From assembly GCF_026151205.1 (NCBI RefSeq), contig NC_087082.1:15657365-15721364 (forward strand): a DNA stretch of 64,000 bases. The letters are read 5' to 3'. Shown in pieces: positions 35,287 through 49,051 of this stretch. Within the stretch, counting starts at the first letter, position 1, and each line of letters opens with the position of its first letter. Both the position numbers and the translations under genes were made by a program. This stretch comes from Bolinopsis microptera (lineage: Eukaryota; Ctenophora; Tentaculata; Lobata; Bolinopsidae). The notes below the pieces were generated by a model. That model made no database searches, was not told the DNA's origin, and worked only from the letters and a program-made list of their open reading frames with translations.

Positions 35287-38200
35287 TTACAAACTTACCA
35301 ACGAGATTCGAAATAGATAAGAGGCGCAAGGATTATGTTTTTTTACCGGGTGGCACAAAATCTGACTTCACGACTAATCCAGGTGAAGAATTAGAACACT
35401 CCGTTCGCTAAACTTAAATGTTTTAAAATTAAAGCTTGCTGCTAGATGCAGTCGCGGAGTCTATTCAGAAGTTGGCTGCTTGTAATTGTAAATTATTGGC
35501 TATTCAGTGTTTCCTTCCCGGAATATGTTTCAAATAGTTGGCAGCAGGTGGCTCAAACACGGGCAGTCATGACGCTCTTAATTTTAAGTAGTCTGCAGTA
35601 GTCTTCCAAAAGCATTTTCTATGCTTGAGGGCTTCATGAAGCTGAAGTTGTGGAATAGAGAGTCGAGACTTGGCCGATTACAATTTATAATTGGGTTAAA
35701 TAACCATTTATTGGGTTAATTGATAAGTAAACCATTATTTCGAAAACTGATGAATACTTCTGTGATAAGATGTATTAAGTATTTCCGTCCCTGCTATCAA
35801 ATGCTATCATTGATTACCGTTAAGTGTCATTTAAACCTGCGATTTAACTTTAAAGTGTACGATTATCTTAATATAAAGCAAGATGGTCTCAACTGTCAAA
35901 AGAACACAAATGCAAACGAGTAAACGATTCAAAAGTCAAATTACAATGGCAAATGGTAAATGTCTGACCCAATATAAAAAGTAAATTTACCCAAAAGTCA
36001 AAAAGTATATATATACAAGAGAATGAGAATAAAATTGAAACAACTATGATAAACAAAGAAATAATCCCCGCAAATCTTCAGAATGAGATTTAAATGCAAT
36101 GACTCTTGATGATATACTGACAAAAAGAACACAACGACTTTAAAGAACTCCCGATATTTCCGTCACTGCTATCAGTAGCGAAACCCTTCTTTTATTGCAC
36201 GGTAACTTGCAGGCCATGTCACTGTCACTGTCCGGCGCAGCTTCTTATAACACGAACTATGGCCTTGTTAACTATAATTTGGGCCATTAAAATACCTTCA
36301 GTTCACTGTACACACTAGGGGGTGACGCCTTAATATGGTAAGGTATGCCGTATCCTATTCAGCAAATGACATTAGAATATAGCACCTCCAAGCTGAGTAT
36401 CTGTTGCGTATGCCGCAATGCGCCTTTGAAAAAGGAAATTTTTTACCAACCTCTATTGCTTCTTTTAGAAATTGGCACTATCCGAGTTATAATTGATACT
36501 ATTTCTACAGCTACTTAGAGTTGTGCGTCAGGAGTTTTTAAGAATGAATTTTATATTTTCTAACTTTAAGTATAAGGAAGCGGCATGTCGTGTCCCATCA
36601 AGGCTAAATGATTTTGTTTTAAAAGTCTGACTAAACTAGACTATGCACTAGACTATGCAATAGACTATAGAAAGGTCTGCAGAGTGTGTGGCCGACATAA
36701 CCCGCGCTAACTTACATGTGCAGATTAATGCGTGCTTTTCTTTTAAATAAAAACACTGCTCATTTGACAGCACTGAATGTCTTCCTCGAATCTTATTAGA
36801 GATTCTGGGAGGGCATACTAAGAATGACCTTCATACCAGCACGTGTTTTATCATAATAATACCCAACAAAAGAGTTTATCATTTACTAGCAAAATCATCG
36901 CCTTTCTAGATTTCTAGATTTTACTTGCTATTTTTATAGCTGCCGTATCCCAGTTTATACTAGTACTACAATTGTGTAAAACATGAGTAGAATAAATATA
37001 AAATCTTAAATAAATACCAGAAAGAATGAAAAACCAGTGCACATGATTGTAATATAACTTTTGTTGAACTTTACCAAACCATGTATTTAAATACTTTGTG
37101 ACTTAATCTTAGAATTGTGCACTTAGAGGGTCCGCCTGGTCCTGCCCAGTTGGACAATTTAAGACTAATTAACAAAAGACTGATTAGTATTTAATACTCG
37201 TACCGTGTCTACTGTCTACGTCTGTACACTTACAGCAACTGAGAAATTTCAACGTTACATGACATAATATAATTATATTATATCTTGTAAGGTTAATATT
37301 TTACTTTCCCTGTTTCGGGTTTCAAACAGTGCATGTACCAATGATCTGTCAACGGTGGGCGAAATTATGAACTGTCGACTTATTGTTTTGAAATTTCATG
37401 GCTTTCTAATAGTAATAGCAATCTTTTGCTTTAGGGGATGACAATCGGAGTTAAATACCACGAATAACGAATTCAAATATTTAGGGGTCTGGGAAGCACA
37501 TTTTCTCCCAATCTAAATAATAAGTCTAGCCCAGAATTTTTATTAAAGTTGCCAACTTGTGTCGGCAACTTTAATGAAAATGTCATGACTTATGAACTCC
37601 ACTTTTACAATAGATGCCGGCAGCTAAACTCCGACTTGGCAGTTAAGTTTTTAGACCGAAGCACGTTTTGTGAAGCCACTCTAACTTGCCTAACAAAATC
37701 CTACAAAAATCCAATAAACCAAAAAGTGACTGAACTCAACGAATAAGTTGGGCAACCGATGGCCCAAAACACAATACAATTCAGATAAAACTTTGCACAT
37801 GCAATGAGTTCGAGGAAATCAAGAAAATCCCCAGATCTACAACACAACTCTTACAACTAACGGAAATAAGTGCAGAATTACGGCATATCTTATCACGGGA
37901 CAGAGGACACTAAACCTCAACACCAAACACCATGGTGAGAGAGCTCCCACCAACGTCTCAACATCTAGTCTGTCCCTTGTGCGAATATGATTAGGTCTCT
38001 GTAGAATATTTCTTGTCGGGTTATGTCAAGCCAACTGATCCCAACTCACAGGAGAATACTTTCAAAAGTACTATCTTTCGCGGTCGAATGATATCTTTGA
38101 AATTGATAACAAACACGTCACCACTATCCCCACTATCATTTGACGGATGATACGCGTCTTAATTCCTTCGAATGAGAGACGAGAGAACCAGTGAGACATG

Positions 38201-41200
38201 TTAGCAGGTTATTAATACAGCAGTTCCATTGGACAATTATGGACGTGTAGAAGGTTGTATTTCTAGCCAAGGTGCTAGTCCTATGTGTCGAGCGGGCTTA
38301 CCAAAAAGACAAGTGCTCATTTTTTTCTATAATCCAGTCTCACTTAAGCATTGTTATCGTTTACATACTAAAATAACATTAGCAGCCTATTACAGGCAAA
38401 CTGGAAAAGGACGCTATCCTCATGTGGGCCCTGATAGTCCGATATCCAGGCTCTCCAGCTTGAGATCCCACTTGTTAATGCTAATTATTTGGTTTAAGAG
38501 ATTCTAGTTGCATCCTAATAAATGAAATTGATCCCCGCGACTAGCAAGAGAAAAACATAAAGCACAATAAAACGTATTAGAAACGTGGACACATCCTGAT
38601 TACTATGACTTATGAGTACGGTTGATAAGAAACAGGAAGCTAGGATCGTGTGAGGATTCTTGCCCAGGATTATATAGAACTTGCCCGATTACGGACAAGT
38701 ATATGAGTTTAAAACCATGACAGCTAACAGAATAACAAATGAAAGTCTAGCCCAGTTTAGAAGTAGAGATAGAGAATAACAGAAAAGTTTGTTAAATCCT
38801 GGTATAAGCTGTGATAATCTATAAGCAGCGATAATGGATATCGTATAAAGTAATAATTATCGTGGTCAACTCAAGAACAACAACTCTGTTCGAAGAATAG
38901 AGTTTCTTTGTTAAAGGCGTAGCAGTAAAACTTTAGCAAATCACTGCATATGCTGACAACCATGATTGAATAAGCCCCCGGATTATTAAGAACACATCCC
39001 TAGCACTATAAACCACAGTTAACCATAAAATTAAATAACGAACATGTCTTTTAAAAGGCTACACTGTATCCTGCATCGCAAGTACTGATCTTTTATGGGA
39101 ATTTTCACAGGCTGACAAGAGGGAATTCGTAAAAGAATTCTCATCCAGAACACTACCTGCCTGCCCACAAATATTTTGAGGGAAGATTCCCGAGCAGCAG
39201 ATCTCCTGATCTCAAACTGATAAACAATGTTCACAAACTATCACGTCGGTGAAAATTGCCGCACAAGGGAAGCTGCGGCAATTTTCCCATTTGTCAAGCT
39301 CTAGAACTGTAGCCCATTTGTCAATTTGCAGCCATGAAGTACACTGGCAGAGGAAACCGGGAAAAGTCGGTATTAAGGGGATAATATCCGGATAAAAGGA
39401 AGTGGAAGAGAAAAGTTTGCCTCTTGTCCGGGCTGGAACGGCAGGGGGCGTGTCCGGGCTGGAACGGCTGGGGGCGTGCACTAAAGCAACTGTCAGCACT
39501 CTCTCAACTATCTGCTAACAACTCGCACAATTAGCGTTATATAGGAACATATCCTGCTCAGTGCAATTCTCCTGCCTTATCTGGACTCAGGGACCTGGGA
39601 ATAAGCTGCGATCCTCGCTGGAAACTAGCAGTCCTCAGTTGTGCTAATGTTTGCATTCTTCAAATTGTTTGTGACCGATGCCAAGCAACAAGATAGGGTG
39701 ATTTTGCTGAGAAAATGTTTCAAGCAATAACGGAAGCAGGGTTGGTAAGGGGTTAGTTACTTTGTGAATTTATACGTTCTAAGAGTAGTACTAGTAAGTA
39801 AAGTGTTCCACTGTTCTGCTTCGTCACCTGATATTAGCCTATTGCCTAACTCACTTATATAGTGCATATTCACTTAATTTTACTTAATTAGCGCTGATTT
39901 ACGTATAGCGTTATTGTATGAGGAGGACAGCTAAATTATCGTTAATAGATGATCTCATAAATTTAGGGAAAGAATAAAGACATGGAAATTAATAAATCGG
40001 TTGTCAACATAAATCGTTTATAGCTTACAGCACATTTGTCAACAACAATGCAGACTAATTCCCTGCTTCTTATTTAACAAGTGGATAAAACATTCATAAC
40101 AATTCACTCACTAATAACTAATAAAATAACCAATTTAATCACCTATAGTTCTAGACAAAAATTCTGGAGTCAGACAAGTAAATTGTAACACTTTAGATCC
40201 AGCTATTACTGAAAATATGCGTTGTATCTACAAATCGTCGCTGGATACAAAAAATATCCTGCGATACAAAAAAAAACGACGAGAAAAAAAAAACAATAAA
40301 TATGCGGCATAAACCAGCACATTCGTCTTGCAGCGAATTTGTATCATTAAAGTTGTTAAAAATAGTCATGACAATTTGCAAGAACCCCTGAATCTTTCCT
40401 GCAGGAAACGAAATTCAATCTAGATTATCAGCATTTCTGAGCCATTGAGGACGCTAATTCCCATATTCCTAAGTAGCAGACGCTCTAGACAAGTGAAAAT
40501 ACCAAGAACAAAGTGCTCCCGTCATATAACTCAAAACATTTACACAATATTCCCGCCTGAATTCGTCAACACTTAATTAAGGTGTCACCGAATTGAAAGT
40601 GAAAAGGTGTAGAAGTAAAAAGAAAAAGAGGAGTGTCACCCCCCATTGAGGAATTCTACCAATTCTCACTCTCACTAGGTCACCAGTACCAATATCTTCA
40701 TACTTGAGGGAGTAGTATCTAGAGTAACACCTCGACACAGCACACCCCCGTATTTTATGTTTTGTGCAAAAACTTTTACAGAGAAACGAGTTGTTTTATT
40801 CACAGAACTAGCGAACAGTTTGCCGGGAAACAGAGGTCCTACTTCCTAGCTAACCGGTGGTGATGTGACCAACTAAAACGGCAGCCTGGAGCAAGGCCCT
40901 CTAATTTAGAAGCCCCATTAAGACGAAGAAACGTACGTGGCCAGAACTAAGGGTGTATTGCCTATTGGTCACGTGATATAAAGTCCTTTGAATGAATATT
41001 GGAAATTGGACGACTTCATTGGTAAACTATCAAGAAAAAAGGAGGGCGGCGTTTAGTGTGGACAAAGAAAGAGACAATGTTGCAATAGGTGACAAAAACA
41101 ATAATGTGTCAAAATCTGCATATCTAATGTGAAGCAACCTTAATGTTGAAAGTAGCGCTGCCTTTTAAATGAGCAAAATTGGGAGACAAAATGCATTGTC

Positions 41201-41360
41201 ATGATGACCGTTTAAAATCCACGAACAAAATCCATCATAACCACGACCTGGACACTATAAGCAGTAAGCAACCAACATCGAGATCCCCGAGAGAGAACTG
41301 ACAATAACTGGTCGACCTATGTTTATCCATAATCGACCTCTCCTCTTTCTCGAGAATTGA

Positions 41361-41421
41361 CACGTGCTCAGCCGCGCGGTACATCACGTGACACGTGTTC
41401 AGGCGCGCAGCTGAGCACGTG
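41361..41421. promoter_or_regulatory. Second cluster of CACGTG E-boxes
   Basis: CACGTG at 41361-41366, 41385-41390, 41392-41397 and 41416-41421, four times in 61 bases, mixed with GCGCGC words. Resembles the cluster at 3355-3438 in spacing and GC content. Confidence 0.4.
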
Positions 41422-43569
41422 ACACCAAGGTAGGTGGAGAGATATGTTGGCAAGTTTATCTCCCTATAAGGGAGAAGAGCTGAGTGACGCGCCGCATGCA
41501 AGGGAGGGAGTGAAGTAAGGAAATGCAGTCTTGCAGTCACCTTGTACGTGCCACACTGTGAACTTAACAAATAGAGGCCTGTGTTTCTATTTTTCCGTCA
41601 TGGAGGATCGGGGTAGGCACCCATTTCCTTCGCTTCCTGGACTCAATTCCTATGTCTCATCGCCACGCTTAGTTAATGGTGTGTCGGTATGAAAACTGGA
41701 AATTCTCAACTCACTTTTCAAAATATGAAGGAAATATTGGAAACAGCTGCGCTAGAATTCCACGCATCGCAAATTTCACTGGAAGGTTTGCCGTTAACCA
41801 GCCTGAATTATAAATCGATTACATGACATGTGTAGCGATATGAAACTTAATTTCAACATAAAATAAAGGTATGTTTATATAATGGACTCAAAGTATTTGA
41901 AATCAGCAACATCCTTCACCGTGATATATAAATACCCGGCTGTGAAGGAGATGGTACTGAATTTAAAATACCCAATTAGCACAAACCCTACAAAATACTT
42001 TGTATCAAGCTATAAAGGGGATTTAACAGTCAGAAACGTTCCGGCCTCTGTTAACCTGTCAAGATATTTGTGTGGACATTTTTAGAGTTCCCGACTACAA
42101 AGAACAGAATTGGTGAAGGACTCCGACTACAAAGAACAGGATTGGTGAAGGACTACGGAGACTGTTGTCTGAAGCTGTAGCGTTAGACAAGAAACCATCA
42201 CGGACAGAGTCAAACCTACGTCAAACTAGTGTTCGGTAGAGGTGATACAGCTGTCTCTAGCGACAAATGCTGTCAGGTTAGGATAGTTCAGCTTAATTTC
42301 ATTGGCAGGGAGATTAGAGAAAGTTCTGGCTTCCTTCCGGGTGGGTGTTAATAGGAAAATTACGGAAATTGTAAGATTTTACAGAACTAATTTATCAACA
42401 CGTTATAATTATCTTATCGAAAATGAGAAGAAAGGATTCACAGCTCGCACGGACAGTTTGTAAAACAGTTCTCTTAAAAGAAGGTTTCTCGACAGATCAA
42501 CTATCAGCGGTCCATCAGTGTGTTAATATACTAATATACTGCAAGAGTCTGTGAAGGCAAAAGTTACTGCAAAATTATCTTTCTGGGAATCTACACGATG
42601 CAATTAATTATTCCGGGAGCAAATTTAGTCACTGAAAGTAAATAGTACCAACAGAGTGGTGGCAATTTGTTGTTCAAATATTGCGAAATAAATCAGAAAC
42701 AAATAAGTTCATGTGAGAGCTTGGAACTAGTCTAGATCAGGTAAGTGCTTCCCTGAATTGCCGTTCAGAACATCAAACAAACTTCAATTGGAAAACGCCC
42801 AACTTAAATCAAATCTTCCTTGAGAGCGTACCAGGTTGTCAATCTAGCTTCTCCACTATGATTCGCTTAAAATTATGGGTTTGTAAGATATTAAAGGGAC
42901 AGGTCGTGCCATTTAATAGGCAATATAGTGACAATCTAAAAGCAATGTAATATGATATTTATGCGGATCGAGACTATTATTAAGGCATGAGAAACGTCAC
43001 GACGCCCAAACCATGCAAAATTCAAACTTCAATATACAACAACAACCCTGCGTTGGCTAGTCACTCAGAAGAACGTCAGGTGAGTTTAAAAGGACTGTGG
43101 TTGACGGTACCGGTGAAAAGTGACAGGAGGAACCGCCCCACTAACGAGAGATACCTGTCACCATGGTGACCTGAATAACCTTTTATCTGATACCGGGGTT
43201 CCTGAAGCTTGTAATTATTTATGATTACGGCGGAACAAAAGCTTTCGGGAAACGTTTGAGAGCAGATAAAAAGGAGGGCTATACTCTCAAGCTGTCATGA
43301 TGACAGTTGCTGTTTCATCATCAGGAAGTACGTTATGGCTAGAGACGGAACCACGGTTAGCTCGACCACATGCACTATTATTTTATTAGCCCTCAAACTT
43401 CCTCATATTTTATCTATACAAACAATGGCGTAGAAGAAATATAACAAACATAAATAAAATGAAATCATCAGTAAAATGTAACCCGCCAGCAGGAAAAACT
43501 AACTCTAAATTATTCTAAACTGCACAAATCACTACTTGTTATCACTACAAATCTGACATCAATCAGTCA

Positions 43570-43575
43570 TTTATT
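43570..43575 (-). terminator. Polyadenylation signal AATAAA
   Basis: Reads GAAATAAATG on the minus strand, about 30 bases after the CtIP-like stop codon. Confidence 0.6.
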
Positions 43576-43604
43576 TCATAATTTAAATCCAAATAAAATA
43601 AAAG

Positions 43605-46600
43605 TTAGCTATCCATTCGTGTCCTATATCTGTTGGTCCTAGGTTTTCGTTGAGTAGCTGGCTCTGTCGGCATGTCATGACTAATTGTGAGGTCCCAGAA
43701 GCTAGGAGGAGTGTTGGATATATTACCGTGTTGGTGCCGGTGTCTTGATACATCTCCTGGGATATTATAGTGGGTTACTTGATACATCTCCTAGAATAGT
43801 GTACATCACAATTTAGTTGCTCTTTACATTGCCAGTGTATTTCATCATTGTATTTCACTGGAGAATTACGGACTGAGAATTGTTAACGATATTCTTGTAT
43901 ACTGTGTATCGGGTATTTCCATAAAATACAGTGTATATATAATGAATGCTAATAACTGATAACTACAGTTATCACTCCCAAGAAGAACTCTACAAATCCA
44001 CAAGTTCTGACCTATAAGTTTAGCAATCTCCTCATCATCTAGTCCAGACGCCTTGTAATACCGGTAGCAGCTTGCGCAGGAAGATGCCGCCATCTTAGCG
44101 CGCTCTTCTTTCTTCCGAACCACTTTCGTGTACTTGAAATCTGTCTTCACCTAAACGACATGGATTAGTCGGGATTGAAGCAGTATCGAAATATATACTT
44201 CTCGGTGGTAACGTGTTTCAGTAAGTTTATATAGAGTGAATAATAATTGATGTGGTAAAGTAACATTTGATGGAAGATAAATATGAAGTATTCACCTTGT
44301 AACTCTTAGTAGGTATTGCGGTAGAATTAGACGGTTTAGAGCTGGAGCTAATTTTAAAGTCGTCATCCTCAGGTTCGGGAGTTACTTCTCTGTCAGTGTT
44401 TGTAAAAGGTCCTTGTAAAAGATCAGTCATGTTTTCAGGTAAACTGAACCCTAATTTCTCTTCTGATATTGAAATATTGCCTTTCCATTCTGTCAACAAT
44501 CCAAACTGCCTAGTTTCCCTAGTCAGGCTTGTAGTTGGTGTCACTGCTCCTTCGTTTCCTGTATAATTAACCTTACTGGGAGCTGTTGGTATTTCCGTAA
44601 GATCTGACTGAGACATGCCACCTAGATCTACGATAGGACTGACAGGGCTATCCGGACAAATAATAGGATTGTCCTTTACCGGCGTCCTTGCCGAGACGAG
44701 ACTGATATCACTATTTATTAATGACTCATTATCCTCGTCAGTAACTTGTGTATCAGCTGCATATAACACCAAACTCTCATCTCCCAGCATGCCGGGACTT
44801 GAGGACAAACACAACTTTTTGACAGACTTGGGCGTTGTGGGCTTCGTCCTTTTCAATTTAGACACCCTCTGTTTAGGACTAGTTTTGAAGAAGGGGCTGA
44901 TAACTGAACTTGAGACTTTCGAACTTGCGGAGCTTCGTTTGTGCGACAGATTGGGACTTTTAGGGCTGCAGAAAAAGAGTTTAGAATTTACAGGTTTAGG
45001 TTTAGAATAATGTCTAGGGCTGGTGGAAGTAGGTGAAATATCCCTGGTGGCTACGTCTGGAGAATCAACAGTGGTTGTATTTGAAGGAGCTGAGGGCGAA
45101 CCAATTTCAACATGCACTCTGAAAATACATGGGATTAGTTTACACCTGTGTAGATAGTACTATATAATAGTAGAAGAAGTACTATATATAATAGTAAAAG
45201 ATACAATAAACTATTATTATTATTATTATATAATTATACTCCAGCATCCAAGCGAATATGAATGACTGGCAAATAAGACTCAATAAAACCATATATATCA
45301 GCGATGATGAATGCAAAACGTACGGTGAAGGTTCGGTTAAGGGTCTATCTTTAGACTGGCACGTGCAGTTGTTGTGAAACGACTTCAGATACTTCGTTAA
45401 CTTTATCCATCCTTTCTCTGCCTCCATTGTCTTTTCGTGACTCTGTCTGAGTTTATTCTTATACTGTGCAACTTGTTTCATACGATTTCTATTTTCTTCA
45501 CTCGTCCTGCGAAATCACACTGGATTGAAAATACGATTTGGTGTACAATTGCCTACTGTATAACGCTTCTGTCCTACACTATCACGCGCCGTATCGAGTT
45601 CTACCGAGGAATTATTTCTATCTAATGGTTGATTTATGAACTTACTTCATCAGTTTGCTCTGAGTTTTCAGCAGAAGTCCTTTGGTCGTTAAATTTTGAT
45701 TCTCTTGCTCATTGAGCCGACTTTGTAAATCTGTAATTAAAATAATGAAAGTACTAATTGGCAATGAAACCCCGAGACTGACAGTCAACTGATAATAGAT
45801 AAAAATACTTTAATTACACGGAGTTGAAACAGTTGCCAATTATCTGTTATTGCCAGTGATCTTCCATAATATACAAACGCGATAGGGATCGCGTCAATTT
45901 TTTCAAATCGCGGTACACTCGCGCGAAGAAAACGACATTTTAACCACAACTTATGCTTCGCGCGCTACGACTCCGTTTCAAAAATACCAACCAAATTTGC
46001 GGCAACCGGCTGTAATTGTGTCACTCGTCAACAGAATTAACTTACATGATCAGTCATCAGTTATGCGTGATTTAAGTACATAATGTAAAACAATATTACA
46101 TTTTGTAATTAAGGTATACTGAGTATACTCATATTGACATTTTTAATTGAAAAAAGCTTCAGTTAGGAATGAGTGAAATATGATTATGATTAATATTATA
46201 TTTTTACCTATAGTTTACCTAGAATATGACCTGTTGAAATTGATGTTGTGTTCAGAATCTATTCTGAATCACACGGGATTGCGAATAAACGATCATGCAA
46301 ATGTTACTTACATCTTATACCTTACTTTAAAGTCAGAACTACCAACTTAGTTAAGATAAGACATTGTGACCATCAAGAAGGCAAGTTCGATTAGTAGCAA
46401 ACGTGGAGGTACAATCTCATCCATTAATAAAGTGTTACAGTGTATATTCAATTAATGAATATTGAAATACTTGACATGCTAAGGTTCGTGAGCATAGTTT
46501 TCACTTCACATTAAGCAGTGACAACATGGCCTTATTGTACTTATCTTTCTACGTTAATAATAATGAAACTTAAAAGTAAGAATCTCGCTAAAACAGCAAA

Positions 46601-47063
46601 GATAAGACTCTGATAGTTATAACTTTATAATGCTTTTGGACACGAAGGGAAACACACACGTAAGGCTTGAAATCTTCGTAAAACTACATCCTCAGAGCCT
46701 CTGATTGTTATAACGCTAGAAGTAGAAGATGATGCTAGTAAGATCTACCTACAGTGGAGTACCAAATAGTTTGGTTATTTCTAACGTGCGCGCATTTTTG
46801 GCCGCACTAAATAACCCCTCACGTTCCTAACCAGATATTTGATTCACGATGTCAATCCTTCCTAGCTCGGCGAGGCCCAGTGGTGCATCTCGCCGATCTA
46901 CGGTTGCCGAGAATATGCGATCTGTGGTTGCGAGAATATGCGCGGCGCGGCCCAGTAGTGCATCGCGCTACAAACCAGATATCTGTTGAATGAGTGTTCT
47001 GTTAAGTTCGTCTAGTTCCAGCAGGTGGGTTGAGAAATCCTCTCTAGCTTTGGTTACATCCAT
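43605..47063 (-). CDS. RBBP8: CtIP/RBBP8/Sae2-like DNA end-resection factor (489 aa)
   Basis: Cofactor of the MRE11 nuclease complex that starts resection of DNA breaks in the nucleus. Exons (minus): 46976..47063, 45646..45730, 45324..45506, 44296..45118, 44012..44150, 43605..43756; all phases agree. An N-terminal heptad-rich coiled coil (about 1-90, the oligomerisation region) is followed by a disordered middle with many SP/TP sites, and the C-terminal Sae2-like domain: VVRKKEERAKM (403-413), CxxC at 418-421, SRHRHQHG (443-450) and NTPPSFW. Thr455-Pro matches the conserved CDK site (human Thr847). The Cys that normally precedes SRHR is Val here. The protein is about half the human length, mostly by a shorter middle. 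A CTACAG acceptor lies one base before the ATG. The last acceptor is duplicated 34 bp upstream (15-bp repeat 43744-43758 / 43778-43792). Confidence 0.87.
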
Positions 47064-47816
47064 TCTGTAGTTACTTAATCACCTAATAGACCAGTTTGTT
47101 TTTAACAAATCACAACTGAATTTATGTTTTCAGCTTAAATAAAACATCAGAATATTATAATGAGTAAACACAGAGGAAAAGTTTTCCAATTTAGAGTCTA
47201 AGATTAGATAACCGCTGACCGGTATGATTTTAACACGAATGACAGGTTACGCTGTCCGACCATTATTCCACAGTATTACTGCATTTATACGGCATAATTA
47301 TTGAAAAATGTTGCGTATATTATCACAGCTTGCACATAATTATAAACGTATGAATTAATAATTAAAACAGTGACTGCACAACTTTTGGCAGCTTATAATA
47401 ATTAATATATTATAGCACATTATTTATGTTTGATCACGGGTAGATAAATAATATACTGCAAAAAAAACGGTTAAATTTTGAGATAGTTTACAACTGTCAA
47501 TAATTGGATAAAATTTCAAAGAAAAGCTAGAAAATAATTTTGGTGATAAATAGGTTAAATATCATCACTGATAACGTTCCTGTCATAACCTTCATTATAA
47601 ACATCATCAGTCATATTATGGGGTTCCATAATTTATAATGCAATTTAACTTTTAAGTAATAACTTACATAATTCTATTAAACTACTACGGTCTAGCTGTC
47701 AAGATATTGTTAACTTAAAAGTCCAGAATCAATCGTAGATTTGACAACAAAGTCTGAAGTCAGTCAGCATATTATAATAAACATGATGATGTATGACAGA
47801 AGCATAAGTAAGTACA

Positions 47817-48884
47817 TACATGTTACATGGCGAGATCTCCATCCAAAAGGATTAGTCTGCGTCATCTGCGTCATTACTTTGTATTATACAACTTCGGCGG
47901 GTAATATTTCTCCATCCTTTTCGATCTGCAGCCAATCTTCTCATACAATCAATCGTGAGTCCATTACGATCCAATCTCTGCTCAGCATCTTCAATAAATA
48001 CATCATTTAAGCTCTTCCTAGGCCTGCCTCTTGATCGTTTCCCATGCTTGGGTTTCCATTCAAGTAGATAGTTAGGTAACCGATCTTCAGGCATTCTACT
48101 GACATGTCCAAACCAACGTAGCCGTTTTGTTGCTATTATGTCAGTAAGAGCAGTTATTGAAGCCCTTCTTAAAACATCTTCATTTCTTACTCGATGGAAC
48201 CACCTCACTCTCAGGATTCTGCGTAAGCAGTACTGATGGAAAGACTCTAATCTTCTTGTCTGCACTTGAGTCGTGTTCCATATCTCACTTCCATAGGTCA
48301 GAATGGTAAGAACAGCTGCGATGTAGATTCGCACTTTGTTGTTAATGCTTATGTTCTTATTCTTCCAAATGTTATTGAGTTGGTTAAAAGCTCCGGTTGC
48401 TTTTCCAATCCTGACACTTATTTCTTTATCGATCTTGCCATCCGATGTAATTTTGGCACCCAAATAAGTGAATTGAGTGACCTGCTTTGCAGAGTTTCCA
48501 TCGACAGTAATATCTATGGTCCTATTCTCTGGGAGTGGGTGCTGCGACGTATCTTTCCCAATTACCATGATCTCTGTTTTCTTTGCGTTCATCTTTAAAC
48601 CCCCAAGCCCACAGTATTTCGCAATATTGTCCGTTGTTTCTTGCAGTCCCTCGACAGTGTCATCCATGCCTGCTATGTCATCAGCATAGTCCAAATCAAT
48701 GACACATTTTTCCGGTTGTCTGGAACTTTGTCTGTACTGAAGAGTAAAACCACGCGATATATTTTTAAACTTCTCGGCAAGTTCTAATCCCCAGTTAAGT
48801 ACAAGGTTGAAAATGGGAGGCCCTTGCACATCACCTTGTCCAGTCCCCGAATCGACATCAAACCATCTTGTCAATTCCCCATTG
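47817..48884 (-). mobile_element. 5'-truncated RTE-like LINE insertion with target duplication
   Basis: An uninterrupted reverse-transcriptase C-terminal reading frame fills the insert: GTGQGDVQGPPIFN, the catalytic LDYADDIAGM box, FTYLGAKI, and the C-terminal RLRWFGHVSRM ... GRPRKSLNDV tail. The 12-mer TAAGTAAGTACA flanks it at 47805-47816 and 48885-48896. The insert is 1068 bp and ends shortly after the stop in repeated GATGACGCA-like codons, as in RTE-type elements with very short 3' UTRs. The endonuclease and first RT motifs are lost by 5' truncation. No stop or frameshift, so the insertion is young. It sits between the CtIP-like gene and the PB1-FW gene. Confidence 0.93.
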
Positions 48885-49051
48885 TAAGTAAGTACACAAA
48901 TATGTCCACATCATAATAATATAACAACACCGGCGCGACAAAATTAGAATTAACTAGAGATCAAAAGATTCAAATAAGATCAGTTAAAAATCATCAATTA
49001 ATAATGAAACAATAATGCGAGTATAATATATGATTTATCAAACATTTAATT

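Larger units (their letters stand above)
35287..43604. other. Long gene-free stretch with small repeats
   Basis: No supported gene. Seen: a 13-bp-arm hairpin at 39251-39286 (GAAAATTGCCGCA, 10-base loop, reverse complement); a 26-bp tandem pair GTCCGGGCTGGAACGGC... at 39427-39478; a 34-bp tandem pair (CCGACTACAAAGAACAG core) at 42088-42157; a 14-bp palindrome GTCACCATGGTGAC at 43157-43170. At 37820-38050 a broken frame with CPLCEYD may be a very old LINE tail. Confidence 0.45.

Noticed and set aside
37549-38060. Possible LINE tail with CPLCEYD zinc-knuckle-like word
   Set aside because: Stops and frame changes throughout and only one motif; too weak to list as an element.
39212-39499. 95-codon minus-strand frame
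   Set aside because: Crosses a hairpin and a tandem repeat; no family match that I can see.
41235-41570. 111-codon minus-strand frame
   Set aside because: No recognisable domain, no neighbouring exons, runs through the E-box cluster; composition not protein-like.
44615-45010. 131-codon plus-strand frame
   Set aside because: Antisense shadow of the large CtIP exon.
48266-48689. Plus-strand frames of 70-110 codons
   Set aside because: Antisense to the LINE reverse transcriptase.
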